Numbered from the stretch's first letter, positions 1 to 12,962 are shown. The stretch is 64,000 nucleotides of DNA from Glebionis coronaria (GCA_025667525.1 JANFOE010000577.1:124001-188000), one strand, 5' to 3'. Numbers and translations: made by a program. Notes: generated from the sequence alone by a model not told the origin.

Positions 1-390
1 GGCTTTAATTAGCATTTAAAAATTGAATATCTAATTAATTAAAAGGTTTGAAAAAGTTTTGATCATTGGTAAACTCTTAGTTTATTTATTTTGATTTTTG
101 GTGAATTTTTGGTAATTTTTAGAATTTATTTTTATTTTAGCTTATTTTACGGTTTTACGTTAAGTCTTAGTAGTAATTAATTTGACGTCTTCGTCATCCT
201 CTTTTCTCATCCCCTTCTAACCAATATTAATCTCAAATCATTTACGAATTATTCACACACATATACCTCCTTGGGAAACGAACTTTCACATCATAAGGGT
301 CATTAACACTTGATTTTTCCTAAAATCATTTGTTTAATACTTACCGCTTTTACGCCTTTTTTCCTAAAAGGTCATATTTTACCATAATCA
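1..390 (+). repeat. 5' LTR, 3' portion only
   Basis: Matches 12485-12874 base for base apart from 8 substitutions, and ends in ...ATAATCA three bases before the primer binding site. The rest of this LTR (about 3.5 kb, judged by the 3' copy) lies left of the window. Confidence 0.95.
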
Positions 391-393
391 TTT

Positions 394-410
394 TGGCGCC
401 GTTGCCGGGG
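394..410 (+). promoter_or_regulatory. Primer binding site, tRNA-Asp
   Basis: TGGCGCCGTTGCCGGGG is the exact complement of the 3' end of plant tRNA-Asp(GTC) including CCA. It lies three bases after the LTR end. This is the primer typical of Athila-type elements. Confidence 0.93.
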
Positions 411-1139
411 AGGTGTGTCGTGATTAATTTGTCTTGTTGTTTTTAATATTAACCCTAAATAGTATTTGTATTAGTAGAAATCTACTAATACGTATCATCG
501 GTTTTTTGGTTTTTCTTGTGAAATTATTTTACTATATTGTATTAAGTATCACAATCAATTCAAAATATCTCCAAAAGTGTGAAAACACAACCTTAATTGG
601 GATTTGATCTCCTAATTATTGTATTCGAATCTCATACAAAAAGAAAAAGGCAAAAATAGATAAATACTTTCATGAAGCTCGATTTTGAAAAATACGAACT
701 ATAAGGTGGGTATAAGGCGGGTATTATAAAATATAACCTAAGGAAAAAGGCTCTTAAGTGCTTCGCGCCGCCTCGTTTCCCCGCTTGCTTGTGATATTTT
801 GAGATTGAAGGCTAATCGAGGGTTTTGCCGCCCAAAGTATTATTATTACGTATAATATATTTGCTTGGTTTTCTTTGTGATTAAACCCTCTTGAACAATT
901 TGGTTTTCACCAAAGTTCTAAAGTCATTCGAAGGCGTTCACTCCACGTGATCGTTTTCATTCCTTTGAGGCTTCTTTAATCAAGAGTTTGATTCGAGGAG
1001 AGATTTGGTTGATTGTTGTCTACGAAGATACACCAAAATCCAAAAAAAATAAAAAAAATTAAAAACACAAAAAAATTGAAAATTCACAAAACACCCAAAA
1101 AGAATCTTCTTTGCTCACCTCCCATTCTTCGTGAAGTTT
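411..1139 (+). other. Untranslated leader of the Athila-like element
   Basis: AT-rich sequence between the primer site and the first gag ATG, with no reading frame of note. A run rich in A (about 1040-1100) precedes the start codon at 1140. Confidence 0.7.
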
Positions 1140-3020
1140 ATGATCACTCGTAATCAAGCAAAACGAGCTCGTAAACGTCTTCAAAAGCAAGCCAATCAAG
1201 AGACGTTGATTGAAGAACAAACTCAATTGTTGAACCTATTGTAGAACAAGAAGTCGTCAGGACTAATCGTACTATGATGGAGTTGCTACAAGCACCCACC
1301 GAGGGTTTTGGAGAGGCCATTGTGATTCCCGCTATCCTTGCGGAGAATTTCGAGATTAAGACGGGTTTAATGTCGATGTTGCAAGCTAATAAGTTTAGAG
1401 GTCATGAGAAACACAACCCGCATTACCACATAAGGAATTTTAATCGTCTCACCGCTACTAGCAAGTTTAAGGATGTTCCACATGACGCCATTAAGATGAT
1501 GTTGTTTCCATACTCGTTAGATGGACCCGCTAAAATTTAACTTGAGAAAGAACCGCCAAATTCGATTTTGACATGGGGTGATCTCGTTTCTAAGGTTGTG
1601 AACAATTTTTTTCCACCATCTAAAACAACACATTTGAAAAATGAGATTTCAATATTTGTGCAAATAAATAATGAAAGTTTTTCAATGGCATGGGAACGCT
1701 TTAAAGAAATGTTACATGAATGTCCACACAATGATTTTTCGGAATTGCATCAAATTGATACTTTTTATAATGGGCTTAATGATCATGAACGAGATTACTT
1801 GAATACCGCCGCGGGTGGTAATTTTTGTGCAAAACGACCGATGAGGATTTAAAGATTATCGAGAATAGATCTAAGGTTTATAGCCCTCGTAACACACCGA
1901 GTGTTGCCAATTTGGGTTCGTCATCGTCGTCATCGTCTCGTAGCATTAATGCCTTACATGATGAAGCTAATGAGGAAAATCGGTTTTTCAATAGATTTTC
2001 TAATCTTATGACTCATTGGAAAGCTCAAGAGGCTTTGAATTCCGCTTCGATTAAAGTGGTTGCTAAGAGTTGTTTGTCTTGTGGTGGAGCTCATGATCTT
2101 TCCGAGTGCATTACCGCGGATGGTAACACTTCGAGTGCTTACGTAGCAACGGGAACTTACAACCAAAACGGCCAAGGTTCCCGCCCAAATCAAGCTCCAC
2201 CAAATCAAAATGCTAATAACTATCGAAACAACAACCAAGGTGGTAATTATCAAGGCAATTCACGTAACTACAACAAAGGAAATTATCAAAGTGGGAATGG
2301 ACAAGTCGCTAATCAAAACCAAAACCGTGATTTTCAAAACACTACACAAGGTTTTCAAAATGCTCACACTAAAAATCTTCAAGGAGAATTTTTGGATTAT
2401 GCTAAAGCAAATGATGCTAAATTTGATAACATGCAACGTGAGATGATTAGCTTAAGATCCGAGTTGAAAAACGAGCTTAAAAATGAACTTGCTAATGAAC
2501 TTAAAACTCATGCAAATAAAATGGAAGGAAATGTCCAACGTCTTCAACAAAATCAACAAAAGATGGAACAAGGACAACATGAGATTAAGCAAGAATTGTT
2601 AAAAGCGGATGCTAGGCAATCAAAATTTAAGGACCGAATGGCAAAAATGTTTGAAGCAATCATGTGTAAACCCTCTTCCTCGGGTGGTCTTCCAATTGAT
2701 ACCATTACAAACCCGAAGGGAGAAATGAAGGTTATTACTACTCGTAGTGGTAAAACTTTCAAGGAACCATTCTCACGTCCAAGTACTTCTACGGAGAAGG
2801 AAATCGAGAAAGAGCCCGAGGTGGTGGTCGAAAAGGAGCATATTACAATCCCACGAAGTACCGCTCATACCACACCTACGGTTGAACCAATACCAATTGT
2901 GGAACCCAAGATTCCAAGGCCGTTGCCTAATGTCCAACCCACACCACCCTTACCTTACCCTTCGAGACGAAACAGAGAGAAATTGCAAGAACGTAACAAA
3001 AAACGAATCGAGCTTTTTAT
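1140..3020 (+). pseudogene. gag: gag region of Athila-like element, broken
   Basis: Capsid polyprotein of the retrotransposon. The first ATG at 1140 opens a basic N-terminus (ITRNQAKRARKRLQKQ) that stops at 1242. Reading continues after a frameshift near 1226-1232 with an Athila-type capsid core (1274-1540). TAA at 1538 replaces what is usually a Trp codon in this family. The same frame runs on to about 1830, where another one-base shift joins it to the frame that holds the rest. A CX2CX3HX4C zinc-knuckle-like motif (CLSCGGAHDLSEC) sits at about 2070-2110. An Asn/Gln-rich stretch (2150-2340) and a Lys/Gln-rich, probably coiled-coil segment (2390-2640) follow. Three breaks make the product non-functional. 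Confidence 0.88.
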
Positions 3021-3890
3021 AAAAATGTTTCAACAAGTGCATTTTGATGTGAGTTTAGCCGACGCGTTGTTGTATATGCCTCGTTTCGCTTCCACTTTTA
3101 AAAGTATGATGAGCGATAAGGAAAATCTTTCAAAGCTTGCTAATTGTTCTTCGGTTTATCTTAACCGCATACCGGAAAAAGTTGGTGACCCCAGAAAGTT
3201 TCTCATTCCTTGTGACATACAAGATATGAAAGAATGCCTCGCCTTGGCTTATCTTGGTGCGAGCATTAATTTGATGCCATTTTCTATTTGGAAATCGCTT
3301 TCGCTTCCGGCTCTTATTCCTTCGAACATGTCTATCGAGATGGCCGATCATTCTACGATTTTAGCATGTGGAGTAGCCGAAGATGTTTTCGTGAAAGTGG
3401 GGAAATTCTACTATCCCGTTGATTTTATAGTAGTTGACATCCCCGCGGATCCTCAAGTTCCTCTAATTTTAGGTCGTTCATTTTTAGACACCTCGAGATC
3501 GCTTATCGACGTTCATGCAAGAACTATCACTTTGAGATTCAACGAAGAGGAACTTGTTATAAACGTTACTCAAAACTCGAAACCTTCTCATGTTTATGCA
3601 ATCTCTACCATAAATCACAATGACTTAGTTGATGTGGTTTGCGATGAGTTTTCACAAGAAGTGTTAGGTTTTTCCGATAGCTCGTCAAGTGGCAATCCCA
3701 CTATTTTGGATCCGATTCTTGCTAATTCTAAACCAAATCTCACTCCATTCCAAGGAGGCGATTTCACTTCAAATGAAATCGACAATGAAGATGAGGTGTT
3801 GATTAGTGATGATACTTCTATTCCACCATTTCTTCCGCCGATGGAAGTTATGAGTGTTGAACCAAAATCTTCAATCGAGGAACCACCTAT
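3021..3890 (+). pseudogene. Retropepsin-type aspartic protease with altered catalytic site
   Basis: Protease domain of the gag-pol polyprotein, which would cleave the polyprotein inside the particle. It is in frame with the downstream part of gag and with the first part of RT. The active-site loop reads YLGASINLMP where Tat/Athila proteases have D-L-G-A-S. TAT at 3250-3252 encodes Tyr instead of the catalytic Asp, a single G-to-T change. The second conserved block (VPLILGRSFLDTSRSLID, about 3450-3510) is intact. The fold is recognisable but activity should be lost. Confidence 0.87.
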
Positions 3891-5440
3891 CCTTGAATTG
3901 AAAGATCTTCCTTCTCACCTTGAATACGTATTCTTGGAAGGTGATGACAAGTTGCCGGTTATTATTGCAAGAGGTCTTGCTAATGATGAAAAAACCGAGC
4001 TCTTGAAAGTTCTTAAGAGTCATAAAGGGGCAATTGCGTGGAAAATTTCCGACATTAAGGGTATTGACCCAAAGTTTTGTACTCACAAGATTTTAATGGA
4101 GGAGGACTACAAACCCGCAATTCAAAGTCAAAGAAGGGTGAATCCCAAAATTCACGATGTCATTAAAAAGGAAGTGTTGAAACTCCTTGACGCGGGAATG
4201 ATTTATCCTATCTCCGATAACCCATGGGTGAGCCCAATCCATTGTGTCCCTAAAAAGGGAGGAATGACCGTTGTGCCTAATTAAAACAACGAGTTAATTC
4301 CCACTCGTGTTGTGACCGGTTGGAGGGTGTGTATTGACTACCGAAAGTTAAATGACACCACTCGTAAAGACCACTTTCCTTTGCCCTTCATGGATCAAAT
4401 GTTGGAGCGACTCGCGGGAAATGAATTCTATTGCTTTTTAGATGGTTTTTCCGGTTACTTTCAAATCCCTATCGACCCTCGTGATCAAGAGAAGACTACG
4501 TTTACGTGTCCTTATGGAACGTCTGCTTATCGTAGGGTGCCTTTCGGACTTTTTAATGCACCGGGTACGTTTCAACGGTGTATGATGGCAGTTTTTCACG
4601 ATATGATCGAGAAGTCGATGGAAATATTTATGGATGACTTTTCGGTGTTTGGCAATTCGTTCACGTTGTGTTTATCTAATCTCGAGCAAATGTTAAAACG
4701 TTGTGAAGAAACCAATCTTGTGCTTAATTGGGAAAAATGTCATTTTATGTGTAAACAAGGAATCGTCTTAGGACATAAGGTCTCGAAAGCGGGGATTAAG
4801 GTCGATAAAGCTAAGGTAGACGTCATCGCCAAGTTACCTCATCCCAAAACCGTTAAGGGAGTTAGGAGTTTCCTAGGCCACGCGGGCTTTTATCGTCGTT
4901 TCATCAAAGACTTTTCGAAAATCTCTCGACCTATGACACACCTTCTCGAGAAAGATGCTCCTTTTAATTTCAACGAGGATTGTGTTAGAGCTTTCGAAAC
5001 TCTCAAAAGGAAACTTACCGAAGCTCCCATTCTTGTTGCTCCTAATTGGGAATTACCCTTTGAAATCATGTGCGATGCAAGTGATTATGCTATAGGGGCC
5101 GTCTTAGGGCAACGCTATGAAAAACATTTCCGTCCTATCCATTATGCTAGTAAGACGATGACCGAGGCTCAATTAAAGTACACCACAACGGAAAAGGAAT
5201 TCCTTGCCGTGGTCTATGCTTTTGAGAAATTCCGACCTTATCTCGTCTTAACTAAAAGCATCGTGTATACCGACCATTCGGCTATCAAGTATCTCTTAGC
5301 TAAGCAAGATGCTAAGCCGAGATTGCTTCGTTGGATGCTCCTCCTCCAAGAATTTGATGTCACCGTGCTTGACAAAAAAGGAGCCGAGAATCTAGCGGCC
5401 GATCATCTCTCTCGTCTAGAAGATCCTCACAAAGATGTTT
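3891..5440 (+). pseudogene. Reverse transcriptase and RNase H, Ty3/gypsy type
   Basis: Copies element RNA into DNA and degrades the RNA strand. The N-terminal RT part (4090-4284: KEVLKLLDAGMIYPISDNPW) ends at TAA 4282, which probably arose from GAA. Reading resumes in the same frame at 4285. The palm motif is [12 protein letters not shown] (about 4625-4660), with FMDD replacing YMDD, an accepted variant. RNase H starts near [17 protein letters not shown] (5060-5110), with the catalytic Asp, the Glu in TTEKEFLAV and the Asp in [10 protein letters not shown] present, and ends near [13 protein letters not shown]. Only one stop breaks this 1.5 kb, so it is the best preserved part of pol. Confidence 0.92.
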
Positions 5441-6800
5441 TCGAGAACAAGGAAATCACCGAAACATTTCCTCTCGAGACGCTCGGTGTAGTGAATTCTA
5501 AAGACACCACCCCATGGTTTGCCGACATTGAAAATTTCCATGCGGTGAATTTCATAATCAAGGGTATGACGACACAACAAAAGTGAAAATTCTTTCGTGA
5601 CGTCAAGTTCTATTTTTGGGACGACCCTTATCTCTTTCGGGTTTGTGCGGATCAACTCGTTCAACGTTGTGTTTTTGGTGCCGAAGCTTCTAATATCCTT
5701 AGAGCTTGTCACGAGGGACCCACGGGTGGTCACCACGGTGCTAATCTCACGGCTAAGAAATTGTTCGATGTCGGCTTCTTTTGGCCTTCTATCTATCGTG
5801 ATGCACACGCACTTGTGAAGTCGTGTGATTCGTGCCAACGTCAAGGAAAATCGTTTCAACGTGATGAAATGCCGCAAAACATAATTCAAGTGTGTGAGAT
5901 TTTCGACATTTGGGGCATAGACTTTATGGGGCCGTTCCCATCGTCTCATGGTAACAAGTATATCCTCGTCGCGGTGGACTACCTTTCTAAGTGGGTGGAA
6001 GCTAAGGCTTTACCTACTAATGATGCTCGTGTGGTAGTGAAGTTTTTGAAGCAACTATTCTCTCGGATCGGAACCCCTCGTGCTATTATAAGCGATCGTG
6101 GAACCCATTTTTGTAATGACCAATTCGAAAAGGTCTTAAAGAAATATGGAGTTACTCATCGTCTTTCAACGGCTTATCACCCGCAAACGAGTGGGCAAGT
6201 CGAGGTTTCGAACCGAGCTTTGAAGAGGATTTTAGAGAGGTCGATTGGAGAAAACCGAGCTTCATGGTCCGACAAACTCGATGACGCTTTATGGGCCTTT
6301 AGGACCGCTTATAAGACACCTATCAGTTGCACTCCTTATAAGTTAGTCTATGGGAAGAATTTTCATTTCCCATTGAATTGGAGCACAAGGCATATTGGGC
6401 CCTTAAGCATGCAAACTTTTACTTAAATACCGCGGGAGATCACCGGAAAATACAATTGAATGAATTAGATGAATTAAGAGACAATGCTTATGAAAATTCA
6501 TTGATTTTCAAAGAAAAGACTAAAAAGTTTCATGATGCAAAGATTAAAAACCGGGTTTTTAACGTTGGTGATCAAGTGTTACTTTTTAACTCTAGACTTA
6601 AGATATTTTCAGGGAAATTGAAATCTCGTTGGTCGGGTCCTTTCACCGTTACACAAGTGTTTCCTTATGGGACCATCGAGCTAGCTGAAGATGATTGTCT
6701 TAACTTCAAGGTGAATGGACATAGGCTTAAGCACTACTTCGGTGAGGAAATTCCTTCAATGGTTGACCTCGACCAAGTCACCTTCCCCAATGATAATTAA
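5441..6800 (+). pseudogene. Integrase of Athila-like element, with stop and frameshift
   Basis: Inserts the cDNA into the host chromosome. A TGA at 5584 interrupts the linker after RNase H, but the frame continues. The HHCC zinc domain is at about 5705-5850 ([11 protein letters not shown] ... CDSCQRQG). The DDE core follows: Asp in [10 protein letters not shown], Asp in IISDRGTHF, Glu in [11 protein letters not shown], all present. Near 6375 a one-base loss shifts the frame. The C-terminal part then runs at 6378-6800 ([13 protein letters not shown], and a GPFTVTQVFPYGTIEL core), ending in a normal TAA at 6798. No chromodomain is seen. Confidence 0.9.
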
Positions 6801-8971
6801 CATTGAGGGGATAGAGTCGAGCTCATGACTCGGTAATCAAAAACGAGGTGCCTCGTGGGGGAGATCCCATGCTAATACTTTTATGCTTTCTAATAACTAA
6901 TGAGGGGATTTGTGCCCTTCCTACTCGTTGTCTCGTGGTTGTTTGTGATTGTGCTATCTAGATCATCATCATCATCTACGATTGAAGACTCTCGTGTTCG
7001 TTTACGTGAGCCTCCATCGTTTGCTTGAAGAAGTTTTTCACGAATCCATTGACATATCCTTTATTGTTCTAACAATTATATTTTAGCTTACTTAATAAAC
7101 GGCTTTAGATATATTGTTGATCACCCTTTCCATGCTAGATCCTAAGCATTCGATTCTTCGTCTCTAGTATGGGAGTGCTCCACCTTTAGACTCGAAACAT
7201 TGAGGACAATGTTTACTTTTAGTATCGGGGGTGAATAGATACGTGCTTTGCTACGCCCTCACGTTTTCCAACTTTCAATGTTTTGTTTTGTTGCTAATAA
7301 GGCTAAAAATGGCCAAATTTTAAAATTTTTCTTAGTTTTCATAAGTGTTTTTAAGACACGAATGTATATTTTCCGATGGGTAGAATAAGAGCTAATTTTT
7401 GACTTGATGGGCATTTGGAGCCATTTACATTCCTTAACCCGCTCAATTCAAGTTTTGCTAGACTTTTATATAGGGAACTTTAAAATGCGAAAGTCTTAGC
7501 TCATTCGGGTTAAGAACAAGAACTTTTCACAAGTTCCTATAATTGATCCTAGAAAGTCACTTATCAAGGGAACTATAAAATGCATTCTCTAAACTTGAAA
7601 AAGTCCAAGAAAGTGAAAGATCCTATAGGTGGCTTGAAAACCCAAAACTTTGATTTGATATAGTCTTAATGAAAGCTAATCCAAATTTGGCTTAATTTTG
7701 ACTTGCATGGCTAAGTATTCACGAGTCTCTTTAATTAGAGGTCTTTATATAGTGAAGAACGAGAGATGATAAAGTTAGACAAGTGATCATGCTAAATGTA
7801 GAACATGAAAATGTTCTTTAAAAAACTCATATGTTTTTAATTGTGCCTTTTTCTTCCCATAAGATCAATGCATTAGGAATAAGAATAATTGCAATAAGTA
7901 AGGTCGTACGATTTGAAAGGTTACTTAGCCTCTAGCGCAAGATCGTTTAAAAGTTGCTCGGGGTTGAATAGAGTTCATAGCCAAGGCATAACTGATTGAA
8001 GCGGGACGCCAAGATTGGTGAAGATCCAAAAAGGCCCTAACAAGGCATGAGGAGCTCTATTTTTGCTAAAGATCCAAGATGATGTGAAGTATCATTATTC
8101 CTAAATCAATATGAAGGATCGAGACACACGACGAAAAGCAATTACTCCCCTAAAGATCATGGAGAAAGTCTATCCAGAAAGACCCTTACAAGGTATGAGG
8201 ATAAATATATCCAATTCCGAAAAGGAGGCGGATAGTTGTATATAAAAATCCAAAATAAAGATTGAAGAAAAATGATGAAGTCGTGGTCCAAATATGAAGA
8301 ATCTCTCAAAAACGTCAAGTGAAGAAATTCCAAATATATGAAGAGAAGACCATAATTTCAAGAACGTCTTCCCAAGATTTGAAGTATGAAGTACATGCCA
8401 AATATCGGTCCAAGAAAGGTCTCAAATCGTGAAACGAGTTATGCCAAGATATGAACTTAAGGTGATACACGAGAAGCCGTTTTAAAAGATTTTGTCCTTC
8501 GGCTAACTATCGATTAAATCGTGCTACTTTGCTTTCGGACTAATAACTACTCAAATAAGTCAATATGAATCACTTGTGATCCATGACAAATAGTTAAAAA
8601 ATGATAGTAACCCATTTCCTTTTATAATAACTACGATTGCGGGGAGAAAAAGTATTACACAATTTGGACGTATGAGAAGTGTTAGCATTGTGACTTGTAC
8701 CAACAATGATCTCGTTTTTGCACTTAGAATGGAATGTATGACAATCAAGGATGACGAAATTTACTTTAAGGGACATTTACTTGTTTCTATTCTTTGACCC
8801 TAAAAGTCACATTCGTGATGAAATTCATACATTATGTCTTTACACATCTTCGTAGTATTGTTGCAAGTCTTTTACTTTTCAATAAAGGTTAATAAAATTG
8901 AATTTTGGTGATGCTTAGATACTTTATTCTAGCATTGTGTGAGGGCACGGCAATGGCTTAGTATAGGGGAG
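6801..8971 (+). other. Non-coding tail of Athila-like element with conserved motif and polypurine tract
   Basis: No long reading frame in 2.2 kb. Athila elements often carry an env-like frame here; none is recognisable, so it is lost or never existed. ACATTGAGGACAATGT at 7197-7212 contains the inverted repeat CATTG-AGGA-CAATG, a motif I associate with this group downstream of integrase. GTATAGGGGAG at 8961-8971 is the likely polypurine tract priming plus-strand synthesis, directly before the LTR start TGATGAG at 8972. Confidence 0.7.
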
Positions 8972-11900
8972 TGATGAGATGGCCTTTATACATGATCTCA
9001 TCGTTCTTTTCAGGCTTTAAATGCACAAAAATGTCATAAAAATACCATATATATATGCTTTTGTTTGTTTTCTTGTGTATTTTAGGTATGGATATCGTGA
9101 AAAAGACAAAAGATCACAAGAAACAAGGAAAAACAGACACGAGAAACGAAGTCGTACAAAGAACCGGGCCCTAGTTCATGAATTATCCAACATTTACCCT
9201 TGAAGACTTGAAGATATGAAAGATTGATCCTCAAACACTGAACAAATGACACTTAAAACCCTTGTGAATTCAAAATTACAAGTTTGGTCCCTTAAGTTTG
9301 TCAAAAATTGCAAAAAAGTTCCCTCAACTTTGAAGAAATGGCAAGATTAGTCCCTCATCAAATCTAATTTGTCAATTATGGTCCCTCATGGAGTCAAAGA
9401 TACATTGAAGACCTTCGAAGATCAACAAAGTCCAAAATCAGTCCTTCAATTATGAAAACATGGCAAAAACAACCCTTGATATCTTTTTGGAAAAGTTTTG
9501 TGCCAAAAGTGTAAAGATGGAAACTTCAACAACAAAGGAAACACGTTTTTGTTGGCTGAAAACTTGATTTACTATCTTTCCCAAAGAACAAGGACCAAAG
9601 TTGTGCATTTTCAAAACAAAAATGCGCCAAACACAAACACAATCCACCAAAACCGGATCAAACTTTGTTACTGTTCACATGATGAACCCAGTTTTTACCT
9701 CACTTAAAACAAAGGGTAAAAACCAATTACTTTGGCACATGTGTGATTCACACATGCAGAAACTCATCCCAACCTTAAAATCCTCTTCTCCACTCACCAA
9801 AGGGTCCCACACCCAAAACCGTTTCACCCATCACATCACAACTTATTCCCCAAGGACTGCCACGTGTCAAGATCAACAGCCAATACTCTTTGCTTCAATC
9901 CAAAGCTATTTTGAACGGTTTTGATCATTTTGGACAGCTCACATCAAAGAATCGTCTAGAAGACCTCAAGGGCACTTTTGGGAATTCAGTTCTAGGGTTT
10001 ATTAATAGTGCTTTGTATCCATTTTCCTATAAAAGGAGACCTCAACCTGTGAGAGTCCCTTTGTTCCAGATTTTGGCTATCAATCTTTGTAATTCCTTTT
10101 TAATTTAAATAAAATTTGAATTTCATAAAATCTTTGAATTCTCTTTTATGTTTATTAAAAGTTGGTGTTAGAATAGCCTTAATCTGAGTTCCATTTGATC
10201 ATTAAGACCTACCTTAATCTTGTGGTTAAGGCACGTCTTTGTTTGAAGGTTTTCAAGGTTCAAAATCCTTGAAAATCCTAGTTACTGTTTTGGTTATATA
10301 CTTGTACTAACCCTTAGCCAAAAGCCTTAAGCTCCTTCAAGCTTGTTGACACCAAGCCTGAGAAGAGTTATAAGCTCTTGGTTGAGTTGTTTGCTTATTT
10401 GTGTTGAAGAAATTTCATAATCAAATCCTTGTTCTACTTTGAACATTAGCAGGATTTGATCTTCCTTCTTGAAGAACCTTGGTCTTGTTCTAGTTGTTGA
10501 ACAGGGTCCAAGGAGCATAGCTGGCCCTCCTAGGATGTTGTGGAGGGCAGGTATAATCCCTTGTTTAAGATTCCTCTAAAAATTTCATGTTACTGCCTGT
10601 TTTGCATTTTGGTATATGATTTGGTGATTTTGTGTTTATGCTTTGTGTTTTATGGTTGCAATCTGTTAGTTGTCACCTAGTGTAGCTGTTTGAATTATAA
10701 AATCAGAAGGTTGTGTTTAAAAATCACAAGTTGCTTTAAAAAGTGGTTGATTAAGGACTGTTTGGGATTACTGGTTCATAAGGCCTTGTGGCCTTGTGCC
10801 CTTGGTTCTTAGGGTTTGGGAAGTCTAATCATGTCATTTTGAACAAGTTTTAGTCATTGGTTAAGTCTCTGAATGTTTGGAAAAAGGATTGGAAGTTTTG
10901 CTAAAATCTGATAAAAGTGCTTTTGAGATTGGTCAAACACATCAGATCCAATAACTTCTTTGTTACTTGGATCTAAGGTCTGAAATCAGGTTTAGGAATA
11001 GTTTGGGTGATAAGCTATCTACTGGTTATCTAGTTGTTGAATTTGGTGGCTTATTGTGTTTGTTACAGCTTATCAAAGTTGGCTGAAGTGGTCAATTGCA
11101 TCAGCAAAGTGACCACCTCATTTGGTGTTGCATTGTGATTTCTAGTATAAGGATTGTTGTTTTGTTGCTTGGATTCTATTTGTGTGCTGCTTGTGAGGTT
11201 ATTTGGCTACTTGGATTTATCTGTTGATAGCTTATAAGCTTACTGGCTTATTGGCTTATTTGTGCCAAAACTTGTCAAGACTACTCAACTGGTAGGCTTT
11301 GATTCACAAGGTTTGAACTCAAACCTTGACCAGCAGGGTGAAAAACAAGTCTAAACACTTCATTAAGTCTGTCAACGTCCATTTTGTTCCTGTCAGCGTT
11401 TGAATTTCACTTGTCAGCGTTTGACTTTTGGTCAAACTTGGTCACATAGCTTATTGAATCTGTTTTGCTTATTGGTACATGCAACAACTTAGTTTTTGTA
11501 ATAGAACTCATTTTTCTCAGCTTAATATCAAGTCTGGAAGGTTACAAGTCTTTTGGTTAAGCTTTTGCTAGGAAACTAGCTTATTTGGCTTTTTCAGAGT
11601 GCTTATTGGTTCTCACATCTTATTCTACTTGGATTTTTGTGATTTTCTTGATTGATTATTCTTAGTTAAGCTACTTGTGAGCTTTTGCAAAAAACTAGAG
11701 CTTCTAAGGTGCCCTAAATCTCAAACCCGACTATTTTGTCGTTTTGTGGATTTGTACTTTGCTTATTTCTGGCTTATTTAGTGTGCTTTTTCAAAATTTC
11801 TTTTTACAGATATCTTTGGTATCCAATAAGAAGGTTTTGTGTCAAATTAGAGCTTATGGCATTAGCTTATTGCTTAATGGGCTCAATGGCCCAATAAGGA

Positions 11901-12874
11901 TAAGCTGTTTGCTTAATAAGCTGTGATAAGCTCATTTTCAGCTTTTGGGCCTTCAGAGTTTTGTGTTTAGAATTAAATTTCGAGTCAGATTGGGCTTTTC
12001 CAAGTCAATTGGACCAAGTTTGATTTTTTGGGCTAAAAAGCCCATTAGTGTTGACTGTTTTTGGTTTTGGCCCATTTGAGGGCCCAATAGGGGTATTCTG
12101 GTCTTTTCACTTTCATTTTCTGTTTAATTAGGTCAAAATAAACTAGTTTGCAAGTTTTTAGAAATTTTTATAATTTTTGGACTTTTAATATTATTTTAAT
12201 ATTATTTTATTATTATTTTTCAAATTTCACATTTTGGCACTTTTTATATTTTTCTTAGCTTAAATACATTAAAATAGGATTTTTGCAACTTTTAGATTAA
12301 TTTTATCATCTTTAGATAAATTTTTATAATTATTTTAAGTTTTTATAGTTTTTAAATCATTTTAAATAGTTTTTCTTAGTTTAAAAATTTCTAAAAATAG
12401 TTTTTAATCTTTTTAGGTCATTTTAGAGGTTTACCAATTGAAAAATCTTTATTTGGGCTTTTTGATAATTAATTTGATTTTTAGGGCTTTAATTAGCATT
12501 TAAAAATTGAATATCTAATTAATTAAAAGGTTTGAAAAAGTTTTGATCATTGGTAAACTCTTAGTTTATTTATTTTTATTTTTGGTGAATTTTTGGTAAT
12601 TTTTAGAATTGATTTTTATTTTAGCTTATTTTACAGTTTTACGTTAAGTCTTAGTAGTAATTAATTTCACGTCTTTGTCATCCTCTTTTCTCATCCCCTT
12701 CTAACCAATATTAATCTCAAGTCATTTACGAATTATTCACACACATATACCTCCTTGGGAAACGAACTTTCACATCATAAGGGTCATTAACACTTGATTT
12801 TTCCTAAAATCATTTGTTTAATACTTACCGCTTTTACGCCTTTTTTCCTAAAAGGTCGTATTTTACCACAATCA
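8972..12874 (+). repeat. 3' LTR, 3903 bp
   Basis: Starts TGATGAGATGG after the polypurine tract and ends ACAATCA. The right boundary is fixed by homology to positions 1-390. It is long for an Athila LTR. It holds no recognisable coding sequence. A TATA box at 10028-10035 splits it into about 1.1 kb U3 and a long 2.8 kb R-U5. The part at 11200-11950 is rich in repeated GCTTAT/AGCTTAT words. Confidence 0.92.
10028..10035 (+). promoter_or_regulatory. Probable TATA box of LTR promoter
   Basis: TATAAAAG followed by GAGACCTC in an otherwise TATA-poor part of the LTR, at a position expected for the U3/R border. Transcription would start about 30 bp downstream (inference). Confidence 0.55.
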
Positions 12875-12962
12875 GTAGTGTCTGATGGTTGAAATTTATT
12901 CTTGTCAGAAATTTCAAATTTATAGTTTTCGTCCTTTTTCTATAGAGTCTTCATAGTATAAA

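Larger units (their letters stand above)
1..12874 (+). mobile_element. Ty3/gypsy retrotransposon, Tat/Athila group, 5' end cut by window
   Basis: The order is partial 5' LTR, tRNA-Asp primer site, gag, protease, RT, RNase H, integrase, a 2.2 kb non-coding tail, polypurine tract and 3' LTR. Gag style, tRNA-Asp priming and the chromodomain-free integrase fit the Tat/Athila group; the exact lineage is inferred. The 390 bp present of the 5' LTR aligns without gaps to 12485-12874 with 8 differences, about 2 percent. At the commonly used plant rate of 1.3e-8 per site per year that is under 1 My. Despite this youth, gag-pol has at least five stops or frameshifts and a changed protease catalytic residue, so the copy is not autonomous. 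With two full LTRs the element would be about 16 kb. Confidence 0.93.

Noticed and set aside
394..410. tRNA gene-like sequence
   Set aside because: It is only the 3' end complement of tRNA-Asp, i.e. a primer binding site; no tRNA cloverleaf is present.
1954..2253. 99-codon minus-strand hydrophobic frame
   Set aside because: Antisense to gag; hydrophobicity reflects the Asn/Gln-rich codons read backwards.
5416..5949. 177-codon minus-strand open frame
   Set aside because: It lies antisense to the RNase H-integrase junction of the Athila-like element; a shadow frame.
6801..8971. env-like gene expected in Athila elements
   Set aside because: No open frame with signal peptide or membrane segments; only short chance frames.
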